Below are positions 1-7,096 of a DNA stretch of 12,793 nt, in pieces. The notes under the pieces were generated by a model. The model saw only the letters and a program-made list of their open reading frames with translations, had not been told where the DNA came from and did not search any database. The position numbers and the translations under genes were made by a program. Source of the DNA: a bacterium (GTDB lineage: Bacteria; Zixibacteria; MSB-5A5; GN15; FEB-12); the NCBI GenBank assembly GCA_030640905.1, contig DAOWIM010000023.1, positions 1-12,793 on the forward strand, in the 5' to 3' direction. The number at the start of each line of letters is the position of its first letter. Position 1 is the stretch's first letter.

Positions 1-21
1 AACTCCTTATAGCGATGCTAT

Positions 22-99
22 GACGGCGGACACAAGGCCCGCCGCTACGCGATGAGGGACTGTCGTCCCGCGTAGAGGGCGGCTTTATGTCGCCCGTCC
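22..99. repeat. Long imperfect inverted repeat / hairpin downstream of the kinase gene
   Basis: The arms at 22-51 and 69-99 are imperfect reverse complements (outer GACGGCGGACAC against GTCGCCCGTCC; inner CTACGCG against CGCGTA). The core is GGGAC (56-60), TGTC (61-64), GTCCC (65-69), with ACGC/GCGT continuing the stem. It begins about 94 nt past the kinase stop codon, so it could end or stabilise the 3' end of that transcript, but no T-run follows on either strand. Its size and imperfect symmetry also fit a dispersed palindromic intergenic repeat. A smaller perfect hairpin, ATAGC-GAT-GCTAT, lies beside it at 9-21. The rest of 1-192 shows no gene. Confidence 0.55.
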
Positions 100-192
100 T
101 CAACCGCACGCTAAAGTAAACTCATAGCAAAGACGCTTTTTCAACAACCTATTAGGGTTTAGAAAGGCTTACAAATTACGGGGTTACCGGGA

Positions 193-2577
193 TCAATTCT
201 GAAGGAAATCAAAGTGGGGATCGATGTTTACTTCCTTCTGGGTCGGGCCGGCATATTCTGAAGTCGACCGCGTAAGATATTCCTCGGCTTTCTCCAGATC
301 GCCGATCAAGGCATAACCGCGCGCGATATTGTACAGTATTTCTCCGTTAAGATTAGCTACGGCCACCAGCTTATCGAGGACCGCCCTGGTTTGGTCCTTA
401 TCACCCAGGCCGGCGAGAGCCATCGCGCGATAGGCCTGAACATACGGATTGTCCTCGCTGTCACTCTCGAATTTCCTTCCGGCTTCTATGGAACTATGGA
501 AATACCGGGTAGCCTCATCGACATTATGTCGTTTCTGTTCCAGGTAGCCGAGAAAATAGAGAGCTATGAAGGCTAGATAACCGGCCTGAACCGAATCATC
601 AAACATGGATCGGGCCTCATCGTAACGACCGGACGTCAGATAGATAAAGCCAGCCTCAAGGAAACAGTTGGGATCACCTTTGTACTTAATAGCCAGCAGG
701 AAATTGTCCAGGGCCAGATCCGGTACACCCAGCTTGAGGTAAGCTGTACCAAGATTGTAATAAGCGCGACCGTAATCGGGGCCGAGTTCGATGGCGCGCT
801 TAAGGGTAGCCATTGCCAGGGTGAACTTGCGAAGGTCTATATTGATAATACCCAGCAACAGCAATGTTTCCAAGTCAGTGGGAGCCAGTTGCAGTGATTT
901 CTTGGCCCAGAAAGTGGCGCCGTTGAGGTCTCCGTCCATAAGCTTCAGCCAAGCGAGAGTACGGTATCCAATCGCGTACTTGGGGTTGATCTCTATGGCC
1001 TTGAGGAACGACTTTTCCGCCTCGGCATTGTCGCCAAGGAACATTTGGCAGCGACCTGCCGACCGGTGTGCTTCGGGCAATTTGGGGTCGCTTTCGATTG
1101 CCAGTTGGGCTTCCTGGCGTGCTTCAGTGATCCGTTCCTGAGTATGCACATACCCGTCTGAGTATTGCAAGGCATATACATCGGCCAGCCCGGCATGGGC
1201 GAGCGCAAAATTAGGGTCAATTTTCAACGCTTTCTTGAACATCTTGACGGCAAATTCCATGTCCTCGGCCTTGCCGGGATGATAGTAGGTCTTGCCCTTA
1301 AGATAATATTCGTAAGCGGAGACATCGGTTTTGAGATATTGCTCGACATCAATCGAGGCGAACCCGGTCTCTTCAGCCAGGGCGACCGAAGCATCCTTTG
1401 CCGCACTGGAGAGCAGTTCAAAGAGTTCCGAAGCGGGACACTCGTAGTTCTTGCCAAAGATCAGCTTGCCGCCATCATCACCGTAGATGCTCAGATGCAA
1501 CTTGATGTTGTCCTGCCATTTCATCAGCGAACCGACAATCACAAAGTCGGATCGGCAGTGCTTGAATATCTCGCGTACATTTCTCGATACGGCGGTAGAA
1601 GGTTCAGCCGAAACTGTCAGGTCGGTGCGGCGGGAGATTTCGGTGATCACGTCATCGGTGAACTCCCGGCAGAAATAGTCCCAGCTATCGTCGCCCGAGA
1701 GATTCTTGATATCAATCACGGTCACCGTCCGCCGTTGCTTGACCGGATGCGGAATCACACTGGAAGTGCCACTGAGACTGCTTTCAATGTGGTCAAGGAT
1801 TGAATCGACATTCTGAAAACGGTCGGCCGGGTCTTTTGCCAGCAGTTTCAGAATCATGTCATTTATCCAACCGTGTAAATCAACATTCAGTTCGACCGGC
1901 GCGGGTGGGTCTTCGTGAAGGATTGAATAGATGATACTGGCCGCATAGTCGCCTTCAAACGGTCGCTCACCGGTGAAAAACTCAAAGAGAATGGTGCCGA
2001 AGCTGAACAGGTCGGAAACATAGGTCAGGGGATCGCCTGAGACCTGCTCGGGGGATAGATAGTAGAGAGTGCCTTCGATATTTCCCAACTCGTCAACCGT
2101 ATCGGGGCGGACACTCTTGGCCAGTCCAAAATCGAATATCTTGATTTCATCCGATGAGGTCAGCTTGATATTTTCAGGCTTCAGGTCACGATGAATAATG
2201 CCAACCGAATGAGCGGCCTGGATCCCCTGGGCAATTTTGCGGGTGATCTCGATTTTACGATTGAGGTCGTCCTCGCCCTGGCTGGAGGCCAGTTCCTCGC
2301 CGGAAACATATTCCATAGCGATGAAAGGCAGCCCCTCACACTCACCGGAATCCCAGATCTTGACCACATGCGGGGAGTCGATCGAAGCCGCTTTCTCAGC
2401 TTCTTCGGCCAGCCGGGTGCGGTAATCTCCCGTGTCGAGCAGTTTTTCGGCAACGACCTTGAGAGCCACCACCCGGTCTTCCCGAGTATCGGTAGCTTTG
2501 TAGACGACCCCCATCCCGCCCTCACCGAGGACTTTATCTATCAGATAGTGGCCAAATGTCGATCCAGCAGCTAACAT
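193..2577 (-). CDS. Hanks-type serine/threonine protein kinase with TolB-N/FlgO-like middle domain and C-terminal TPRs
   Basis: Cytoplasmic protein kinase of 794 aa that should phosphorylate Ser/Thr on partner proteins. The kinase domain spans about residues 10-268 and looks catalytically intact: glycine loop GEGGMG (18-23), Lys40 in VALK, catalytic HRDLKPEN (129-136), DFG (149-151), P+1 Thr170, SPE (175-177) and Asp189 in SDLFSFG. Residues about 284-400 (VIDIKNLSGDDSW..., FVIVGSLMKW...) resemble the FlgO/TolB N-terminal-like domain often found before TPRs in kinases and adenylate cyclases. Residues about 420-775 are TPR repeats (A/G-x-A-x-x-x-h-x-x-A-I-x-h-x-P pattern), a protein-binding scaffold. 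No signal peptide or transmembrane helix is seen, unlike membrane-anchored PknB receptors. The ATG lies about 10 residues before the first kinase strand, the usual distance, but no clear Shine-Dalgarno precedes it. It is transcribed divergently from the GAF-PP2C phosphatase, a likely functional partner. The substrate is unknown. Confidence 0.93.
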   Translation of the reverse strand: MLAAGSTFGHYLIDKVLGEGGMGVVYKATDTREDRVVALKVVAEKLLDTGDYRTRLAEEAEKAASIDSPHVVKIWDSGECEGLPFIAMEYVSGEELASSQGEDDLNRKIEITRKIAQGIQAAHSVGIIHRDLKPENIKLTSSDEIKIFDFGLAKSVRPDTVDELGNIEGTLYYLSPEQVSGDPLTYVSDLFSFGTILFEFFTGERPFEGDYAASIIYSILHEDPPAPVELNVDLHGWINDMILKLLAKDPADRFQNVDSILDHIESSLSGTSSVIPHPVKQRRTVTVIDIKNLSGDDSWDYFCREFTDDVITEISRRTDLTVSAEPSTAVSRNVREIFKHCRSDFVIVGSLMKWQDNIKLHLSIYGDDGGKLIFGKNYECPASELFELLSSAAKDASVALAEETGFASIDVEQYLKTDVSAYEYYLKGKTYYHPGKAEDMEFAVKMFKKALKIDPNFALAHAGLADVYALQYSDGYVHTQERITEARQEAQLAIESDPKLPEAHRSAGRCQMFLGDNAEAEKSFLKAIEINPKYAIGYRTLAWLKLMDGDLNGATFWAKKSLQLAPTDLETLLLLGIINIDLRKFTLAMATLKRAIELGPDYGRAYYNLGTAYLKLGVPDLALDNFLLAIKYKGDPNCFLEAGFIYLTSGRYDEARSMFDDSVQAGYLAFIALYFLGYLEQKRHNVDEATRYFHSSIEAGRKFESDSEDNPYVQAYRAMALAGLGDKDQTRAVLDKLVAVANLNGEILYNIARGYALIGDLEKAEEYLTRSTSEYAGPTQKEVNIDPHFDFLQN

Positions 2578-2616
2578 CGTTTTGATTCAGAGCTACGCGG
2601 CCATTTCGACCGCAAA

Positions 2617-2643
2617 ATTTTAGATTGCCTGTATATCGAACAA
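2617..2643 (-). promoter_or_regulatory. Weak candidate promoter for the kinase gene
   Basis: Read on the minus strand: TTGTTC (2643-2638), a 15-nt spacer, then TAAAAT (2622-2617), about 40 nt before the kinase ATG. The spacing is short and the match is only moderate. It overlaps the forward promoter candidate, as expected for a compact divergent control region. Confidence 0.25.
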
Positions 2644-2654
2644 ATATATATAAT
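2625..2654 (+). promoter_or_regulatory. Candidate sigma70-type promoter for the phosphatase gene
   Basis: TTGCCT (2625-2630), an 18-nt spacer and a perfect TATAAT (2649-2654) lie 46 nt before the phosphatase start, in the AT-rich divergent spacer. A 10-bp direct repeat, TTCAGAGCTA, occurs at 2586-2595 and 2661-2670 and flanks the promoter pair, so it could be a regulator site. The TATATATA context makes a TATAAT match easy by chance. Confidence 0.4.
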
Positions 2655-2692
2655 TTAGGGTTCAGAGCTAACTTTTTAATATACGTGGCGTC

Positions 2693-2697
2693 GGAGG
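2693..2697 (+). promoter_or_regulatory. Shine-Dalgarno for the GAF-PP2C phosphatase
   Basis: GGAGG ends 3 nt before the ATG at 2701. The spacing is shorter than usual, but it is the only purine-rich site nearby and supports this start. Confidence 0.5.
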
Positions 2698-2700
2698 CCA

Positions 2701-3987
2701 ATGCCAAATATTTCTGACAGAGAACTAAGCCGTCTCCGCAACTCGGTGCAAGAGCTAACAGCCCTCAACCAGATTGCCAACGCCATCAATGTGGCTATAT
2801 CGGTTGAGAAAATAACGCACATTATTCTCGACCACTGTCTCAACCGGGTGGGCGCCTCTCAGGGCGCAATTTTCCTGCTTGAAGATGATGAAGACACCGA
2901 GAATCGGTTCAAGACTATTGTCCGGGAAATACGGCCAATTTCCGGCCAATTTCCACTCCGTCTCAATATGGGATTAACCGGCTGGATGATCAAGAACAAG
3001 AAAATTCTCCTGTCGAACGACCCTGCCGGTGACGAGCGGTTTCGCGGTATGAACATGAGTGCCCTGAAAATCAGATCGCTTCTGGCCGCGCCACTTCTTT
3101 CCAGAAACGGAATGATCGGAGTGCTGGCGGTTTTCAACAAGAGTGACGAGGCCGGATTTGATGACACCGACCGTCGTTTCCTCGGGATTGTGGGAACACA
3201 GACGGCCAAAGTGATCGAAAATGCCCAACTGATGGAGAAGGATCGCGAGTTAGTAGGAATCCGTAACGAATTGAAAGTTGCAGAAGCGATTCAGAGAAGG
3301 TTCCTCCCCAGTACCAACCTTGCAACCGAAGCGTACGAAGTATTTGGGTTCAATGAACCGGCTGCGGAGGTGGGCGGCGATTATTATGACATGGTTGAGT
3401 TGGAAGGGGGGCGTGTCTTTGTCTCGCTGGGCGATGTTTCAGGGAAAGGTATGCCGGCTGCCCTCCTGATGTCTAATGCCCAGGCGGTTCTACGTTCTCA
3501 AGTCTCGCACGGTGGTGATATTTCGCTTACCGAGTTGGCCGAAAACCTTAACCGGCTGATCTGCCTCTTCACTCCCCCCCAGCATTTCATAACAGCGCTC
3601 TTTGGAATCTACGATTCTGTCAACCATGAGCTGGAATTTATCAATGCCGGCCATTGCCCACCGGTCATTTTGAGGGCAAGCGGAGAGCTTGAGTTGCCGT
3701 CTGAATCCGACCTGATTATTGGCGTGGTGCCCGGCTATAGCTATACGGCGCACCGGATTAGCTTGGAAAAAGGTGAGTCGGTCTTTATTTATACCGACGG
3801 TATCACTGAGGCATTCAACGAAGAAGAACAGGAATTCGGCGAAGAGAGGCTTGAGAAAATACTGCGGGAAAATCACCAGCTGCTGGCAGATGAAATCGGC
3901 CATAAGGTCTATTCCGAAGTTGTCTCGTTTCGTGGCAAACGGGAGCAATCGGATGATATCACGATGCTGATCCTGCGGCGGCCATAA
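2701..3987 (+). CDS. GAF-domain PP2C-type (SpoIIE/RsbU-like) serine/threonine phosphatase
   Basis: Soluble signalling phosphatase of 428 aa. Residues about 20-172 form a GAF sensor domain (SQGAIFLLEDD, NMGLTGWMI, SLLAAPLLSRNGMIGVLAVFNK). A short helical linker (about 173-197) leads into a PP2C/SpoIIE phosphatase domain at about 197-428. The metal-binding motifs are present: EVGGDYYD (Asp227), GDVSGKGMPAALLM (Asp245), YTDGITEA (Asp366) and QSDDITML (Asp418/419). The family removes phosphate from Ser/Thr of partner proteins, classically anti-sigma-factor antagonists, with activity set by the N-terminal sensor. No STAS antagonist or anti-sigma kinase gene is adjacent; the nearest phospho-signalling gene is the divergent Hanks kinase, so the pair may oppose each other (inference). 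No membrane segment is seen. The gene stands alone on its strand and converges on the protease gene. Confidence 0.93.
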   Translation: MPNISDRELSRLRNSVQELTALNQIANAINVAISVEKITHIILDHCLNRVGASQGAIFLLEDDEDTENRFKTIVREIRPISGQFPLRLNMGLTGWMIKNKKILLSNDPAGDERFRGMNMSALKIRSLLAAPLLSRNGMIGVLAVFNKSDEAGFDDTDRRFLGIVGTQTAKVIENAQLMEKDRELVGIRNELKVAEAIQRRFLPSTNLATEAYEVFGFNEPAAEVGGDYYDMVELEGGRVFVSLGDVSGKGMPAALLMSNAQAVLRSQVSHGGDISLTELAENLNRLICLFTPPQHFITALFGIYDSVNHELEFINAGHCPPVILRASGELELPSESDLIIGVVPGYSYTAHRISLEKGESVFIYTDGITEAFNEEEQEFGEERLEKILRENHQLLADEIGHKVYSEVVSFRGKREQSDDITMLILRRP

Positions 3988-4133
3988 TTGGCGGGCCGGA
4001 ACATCTTTGAGCAACATATTGTCCCATAACTTAAATTTAAGGTTGACTGGGAACAAAAACCTACGTACAGTAGTTCAAGGTTATACTTCTTAGGACAAAC
4101 AACTCGATAGAGCCCGTCTGTTGTTCCTCCCTC

Positions 4134-4181
4134 CCCGCAGGCGGGCTCGACCTTTATCCGGTCGTACCGCAGGCGTGCCCG
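4134..4181. repeat. GC-rich inverted-repeat cluster between convergent genes
   Basis: The 199-nt convergent spacer (3988-4186) holds no gene. Near the protease end it contains CCCG-CAGG-CGGG (4134-4145), CGACC (4148-4152) / GGTCG (4160-4164) around a 7-nt loop, CGGGC (4142-4146) / GCCCG (4177-4181), and a 9-bp direct repeat CCGCAGGCG (4135-4143 and 4167-4175). A perfect 12-bp AT palindrome, CTTAAATTTAAG, lies at 4030-4041. The cluster may act as a two-way transcription end region, but no T-tract follows, so this is a structural observation rather than a terminator call. Confidence 0.35.
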
Positions 4182-4186
4182 TGCCT

Positions 4187-6979
4187 CTATGGGCAAGTCG
4201 GTGGTTCGGGACCGAGAGGGATACCAAAGAGAAAATCCACCAGATAAGTAATATCGGATATGTTGACCAATTCTCCCGGGTCGCCGTTGGCGTTGGCCTC
4301 GCTCTGGCAGGTTGGCGCGGGGCCGAGCGGAACACCAAAGAGATACGCCACCAGATAGGTGACATCGGAGACATTGACCAGATCGAAGGCATCGCCGTTG
4401 GCATTACCCCGGTTTTCCTGACAGCAGCAGAGCGGACCAAGATCGTCGTCACATATATCGGGGATATTGTCTTGATCGCAATCATCGGGTGACGGTTGCC
4501 GGAAAGCCAAACCTGAAGGTGTTATCAGGTCGGCGTCACGTCTGACAAACGAGCGGTAATAGCGACCGGGACCGGGGATGTATTCATATATTTGGTAGTA
4601 GTAATCAAGGCCGCGCGCGACAAAGACGTTACCAGCAGGACCAACCGCAACCCCCCACGGATTATCGATATTGTTCTCATCGTTGAAGACGCGGACAAAG
4701 GCGCCAGTAGCGCCATCGTATTCCAACACTTGATCTGTGTTGTGACTGGTCACCAGCAGATTGCCGCTTGTCAGAAAAGCCAGGCCTCTCGGATCATTCA
4801 CTCTTCCGTTACCGGAGGTGACAAAAGTCCCTACCAGGGAACCATCGGAACCAGAGTACTCGATCACACAGTTGTTGCTGCTGGCGACAAACAGGTTGCC
4901 ACCGGGACTAAAGACAAGAGCCCTTGGATTAACAAGGCCGCCGGAGCCGGAGCTGACGAAAGTTCCAAGATATGTGCCGGAGGCATCGAATCTGACCACG
5001 CTTGAGGTATAATAGCTTGTCACATAGAGATTCTCATCCAGTCCGAATACTACCGATGAAGGTCCGTCCAGTTCCGAGCCGCCGGAGAAGGTGCCGGTTA
5101 TGATGTCATTGTCGGGATCAATCTGAACAACCAGATCATTGCCGAAACTGGCCACCCAAAGTTGATTATCCGGGCCGACCGTCACATCATGCGGCTGGTC
5201 CAAAACCCCGACACCGTAGTTTCGAATCGGTACCCCGCTGATTCGATGGTACTCGCGCACGTATCCGCCTGCGGAGTCGGCTACGTAGAGATTGAGCGGG
5301 CGACCGAGATCAATCCAGTCTGAAATACCGTTGTCATCGCAATCCTGGCAGTGATCAGGGATCATGTTGCGGTCGAAATCGTCTGAAACGCCGGTAGCGA
5401 TTTCATAGAAATCAGCTACACCGTTATCGTCGCAATCCGGTTCGCATTGGTCGGGTATGTTGTTTCCATTGAGGTCCTCGACCTCGCCAAGATAAATTGC
5501 GTATTCGTCAGGAAAGACGCCGCCGGTGCAGTTCGCTTCGCACTCGTCAGGTATACCATTTAGATTCCAGTCGTACGAATCACCGAGACTTATGTCTTCA
5601 GAGTCGAACTGGCTGTTGCCATTGCAGTCTTCACATTCATCAGGAATGTCGTTAGCATTAACATCGAAACTGGTACCGTCGGCGATATCGACAGAATCAT
5701 CAAGGCCGTTATTGTTGCAATCGAACCAGAGGCAGTCGGCAAAGTTCATGTCATTTTCAAGGTGTGTCTGTATTCTGGCGTGGAAACGCAATTCGATATT
5801 GGAGGTATATCCGGGAAAGATGTGGCAGTAGCTCATTATTGTGCTCAACGAGGGTGTCCCGTTGCCGCAGTTGTCAATAAGGGGATCGTATGAATCGTGC
5901 GTATGACCAGTACCGAAATTGTGCCCCATTTCGTGCGCCATCACAATTATATCCCAGTTACTGTTGCTGGGAACTCCAACCGGCGTCGGGAACGAACCGT
6001 TCATGTAGCCGACTATGCAGTAGCCGTAACCGTAGCACACACCGCCGGTGTACGCCAGCCCGCCATAGGACAGATCGCGTAGCCCGCTGACCAACTCGAC
6101 GACCGCCAGCCCGGCTGTGTCTTCGTTGTTAACCCAGTAATTACGGAAGCCGCTGAGACTATAGGCATTGAACGGCTCACCACCGGTCGGCCAGGTTCGC
6201 ACAAACGACGCCATCAGTTTAACATTGATATCACGTTGATAAATATCGGACACCGCTCCCAGCAATTGAATCAGGTATGCCTGAGCTTCGGAAGCATCGG
6301 CAAAAATGTTTGTGAACGCTTGATCAGCATCAAGCGCGATCTCAGCGACGCGCATTCCCGCTGGTGTGTCCGCCGGACCGAGCGATTCGTATCCAAGCGG
6401 TTCCTTTGACAGACCGAGATCGTCAACACCACAAAACTCGACAAAAGGAGGAAGTTCCGCCCCAGCGGCATAGCTATGGAGAACGGCGTAGTCGTCTTCC
6501 GGTCCATGAGCAAGATAGTATGTAGCGCCGTCAGAGTGAACGTACCCGTTGGCACGGCCCTCATTTGTCACCGAAAGATAGGCATGGGAACCAGCTTCAC
6601 CGGCGACCTGACCTCGGAAGCAGACGACCTGGGGCGCTGCGATCGGTTCACTTCCGGTGGCCGACCCAATCAGGAATTTTGCCGACTGCGTGAATACATC
6701 GAACCGCTCCAGCTCGAGCATCAGAGATTCGGAGCGAGAGATCGGCAGTTCAATATTCTGGAGTGCAATGCCTTTCTCAAGATTAACATAAGCTTGCTTA
6801 TCGAAACTAAGCCGCATGGCATCGGCGCCATCGACTGATCCCACAATTACAAACGGGCGTTCGGTTGCGCTTGACATAGTTGCGCACAGCGTAAGAATGA
6901 CGGTAGCTAAAAGCAGGCAGGCAAATCCTGCCGGACGTAATTTCGTCGGATTGGTGGTTTTGTTGTAGGTCCCGGTCAT
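4187..6979 (-). CDS. Secreted metzincin (reprolysin-like) zinc metalloprotease with calcium-type repeats, NHL-like propeller and dockerin-like C-terminus
   Basis: Predicted extracellular zinc endopeptidase, 930 aa. Residues 1-38 form a signal peptide (basic N-region, hydrophobic core about 19-34, likely cleavage after SSA38); LTLC does not fit a lipobox. Residues 40-200 look like a propeptide ending with CGV at 183-185, recalling the cysteine switch of M12B proteases. The catalytic domain, about 209-416, carries HEMGHNFGTGH (His349, Glu350, His353, His359) and a Met-turn TIMSYCH (Met382). Residues 420-559 are about four and a half Cys/Asp/Asn-rich repeats ending IPDxC, probably calcium-binding. 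Residues 560-826 are six NHL-like blades. Residues 832-846 (CDQDNIPDIC) resume the Cys/Asp repeat. Residues 857-929 are two dockerin-like units. GGAAAG (6993-6988) lies 8 nt before the ATG and supports the start. It may be anchored or sorted by the dockerin-like tail; the substrate is unknown. Confidence 0.92.
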   Translation of the reverse strand: MTGTYNKTTNPTKLRPAGFACLLLATVILTLCATMSSATERPFVIVGSVDGADAMRLSFDKQAYVNLEKGIALQNIELPISRSESLMLELERFDVFTQSAKFLIGSATGSEPIAAPQVVCFRGQVAGEAGSHAYLSVTNEGRANGYVHSDGATYYLAHGPEDDYAVLHSYAAGAELPPFVEFCGVDDLGLSKEPLGYESLGPADTPAGMRVAEIALDADQAFTNIFADASEAQAYLIQLLGAVSDIYQRDINVKLMASFVRTWPTGGEPFNAYSLSGFRNYWVNNEDTAGLAVVELVSGLRDLSYGGLAYTGGVCYGYGYCIVGYMNGSFPTPVGVPSNSNWDIIVMAHEMGHNFGTGHTHDSYDPLIDNCGNGTPSLSTIMSYCHIFPGYTSNIELRFHARIQTHLENDMNFADCLWFDCNNNGLDDSVDIADGTSFDVNANDIPDECEDCNGNSQFDSEDISLGDSYDWNLNGIPDECEANCTGGVFPDEYAIYLGEVEDLNGNNIPDQCEPDCDDNGVADFYEIATGVSDDFDRNMIPDHCQDCDDNGISDWIDLGRPLNLYVADSAGGYVREYHRISGVPIRNYGVGVLDQPHDVTVGPDNQLWVASFGNDLVVQIDPDNDIITGTFSGGSELDGPSSVVFGLDENLYVTSYYTSSVVRFDASGTYLGTFVSSGSGGLVNPRALVFSPGGNLFVASSNNCVIEYSGSDGSLVGTFVTSGNGRVNDPRGLAFLTSGNLLVTSHNTDQVLEYDGATGAFVRVFNDENNIDNPWGVAVGPAGNVFVARGLDYYYQIYEYIPGPGRYYRSFVRRDADLITPSGLAFRQPSPDDCDQDNIPDICDDDLGPLCCCQENRGNANGDAFDLVNVSDVTYLVAYLFGVPLGPAPTCQSEANANGDPGELVNISDITYLVDFLFGIPLGPEPPTCP
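4193..4411 (-). repeat. Two tandem dockerin-like units encoded at the protease C-terminus
   Basis: Residues 857-891 and about 895-929 follow the same pattern: NANGD, then VN(V/I)SD(V/I)TYLV, LFG(V/I)PLGP, and a closing Cys. The repeat is also visible in the DNA. The calcium-loop-like stretch runs Asn-x-Asn-Gly-Asp to Ser-Asp over 14 residues, about two longer than a classical dockerin EF-hand loop. Confidence 0.7.
4502..5302 (-). repeat. Six NHL-like propeller blades encoded within the protease
   Basis: Units of about 45 residues begin near residues 596, 640, 685, 730 and 774, each with P-x-x-(L/V)-x-(V/F)-x-x-(G/D)-N-L-x-V-(A/T)-S followed by V-x-x-(F/Y)-(D/S) and a GTF or VF ending. The first unit (about 562) lacks its P-x-G-L-A-F strand, and a lone PSGLAF occurs at 821-826. 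This is what a ring closed by its last strand would show. Confidence 0.7.
5303..5722 (-). repeat. Cys/Asp/Asn-rich calcium-binding-type repeats encoded within the protease
   Basis: Units at residues 420-450, 451-481, 482-513 and 514-545 share DCNxNG, xDxxDIxxG and DxNxNxIPDEC features at a period of 31-32 residues; the third is degenerate at its start. A half unit, DCDDNGISDWIDLG, occupies 546-559. The pattern resembles thrombospondin type 3 or dockerin calcium loops. Confidence 0.65.
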
Positions 6980-6987
6980 TGTATCTT

Positions 6988-6993
6988 CTTTCC
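6988..6993 (-). promoter_or_regulatory. Shine-Dalgarno for the protease gene
   Basis: Minus-strand GGAAAG, 8 nt before the ATG at 6979. Just upstream is a 4-bp hairpin GTCC-GAAA-GGAC (7010-6999) with a GNRA tetraloop, preceded by an A-run. Confidence 0.45.
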
Positions 6994-7030
6994 GATATGT
7001 CCTTTCGGACGATTTTTTTGCAAAGTTCTT

Positions 7031-7043
7031 GTTTGCAGCAAAC
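7031..7043. promoter_or_regulatory. Palindrome upstream of the protease gene, possible operator
   Basis: GTTTGC-A-GCAAAC is a perfect 13-nt odd palindrome about 52 nt before the protease ATG. A one-base centre is too tight for a full hairpin, so it reads better as a dimeric protein-binding site than as RNA structure. No second copy was noticed in this window. Confidence 0.25.
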
Positions 7044-7096
7044 CCGGGCGGTGCGGAGTTGGTGGCACCTCGTTCGGGGACTGATCTTGACGCAGT

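Noticed and set aside
1165..1803. A 212-codon open frame on the plus strand
   Set aside because: It is antisense to the TolB-N-like and TPR coding part of the kinase gene, whose reading frame is strongly supported; no motif and no ribosome binding site.
4193..5722. CRISPR array or minisatellite, suggested by repeated DNA on the minus strand
   Set aside because: The repeats are in frame, diverged, and explained by protein repeat units; there are no uniform direct repeats with spacers.
4187..6979. Type IX secretion C-terminal sorting domain on the protease
   Set aside because: The C-terminus is made of dockerin-like units and ends in PPTCP; no beta-rich Por sorting pattern is visible.
6999..7020. 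Plus-strand terminator GTCC-TTTC-GGAC followed by a T-run
   Set aside because: The stem is only 4 bp and no plus-strand gene lies upstream to be terminated; on the minus strand it sits in the protease leader.
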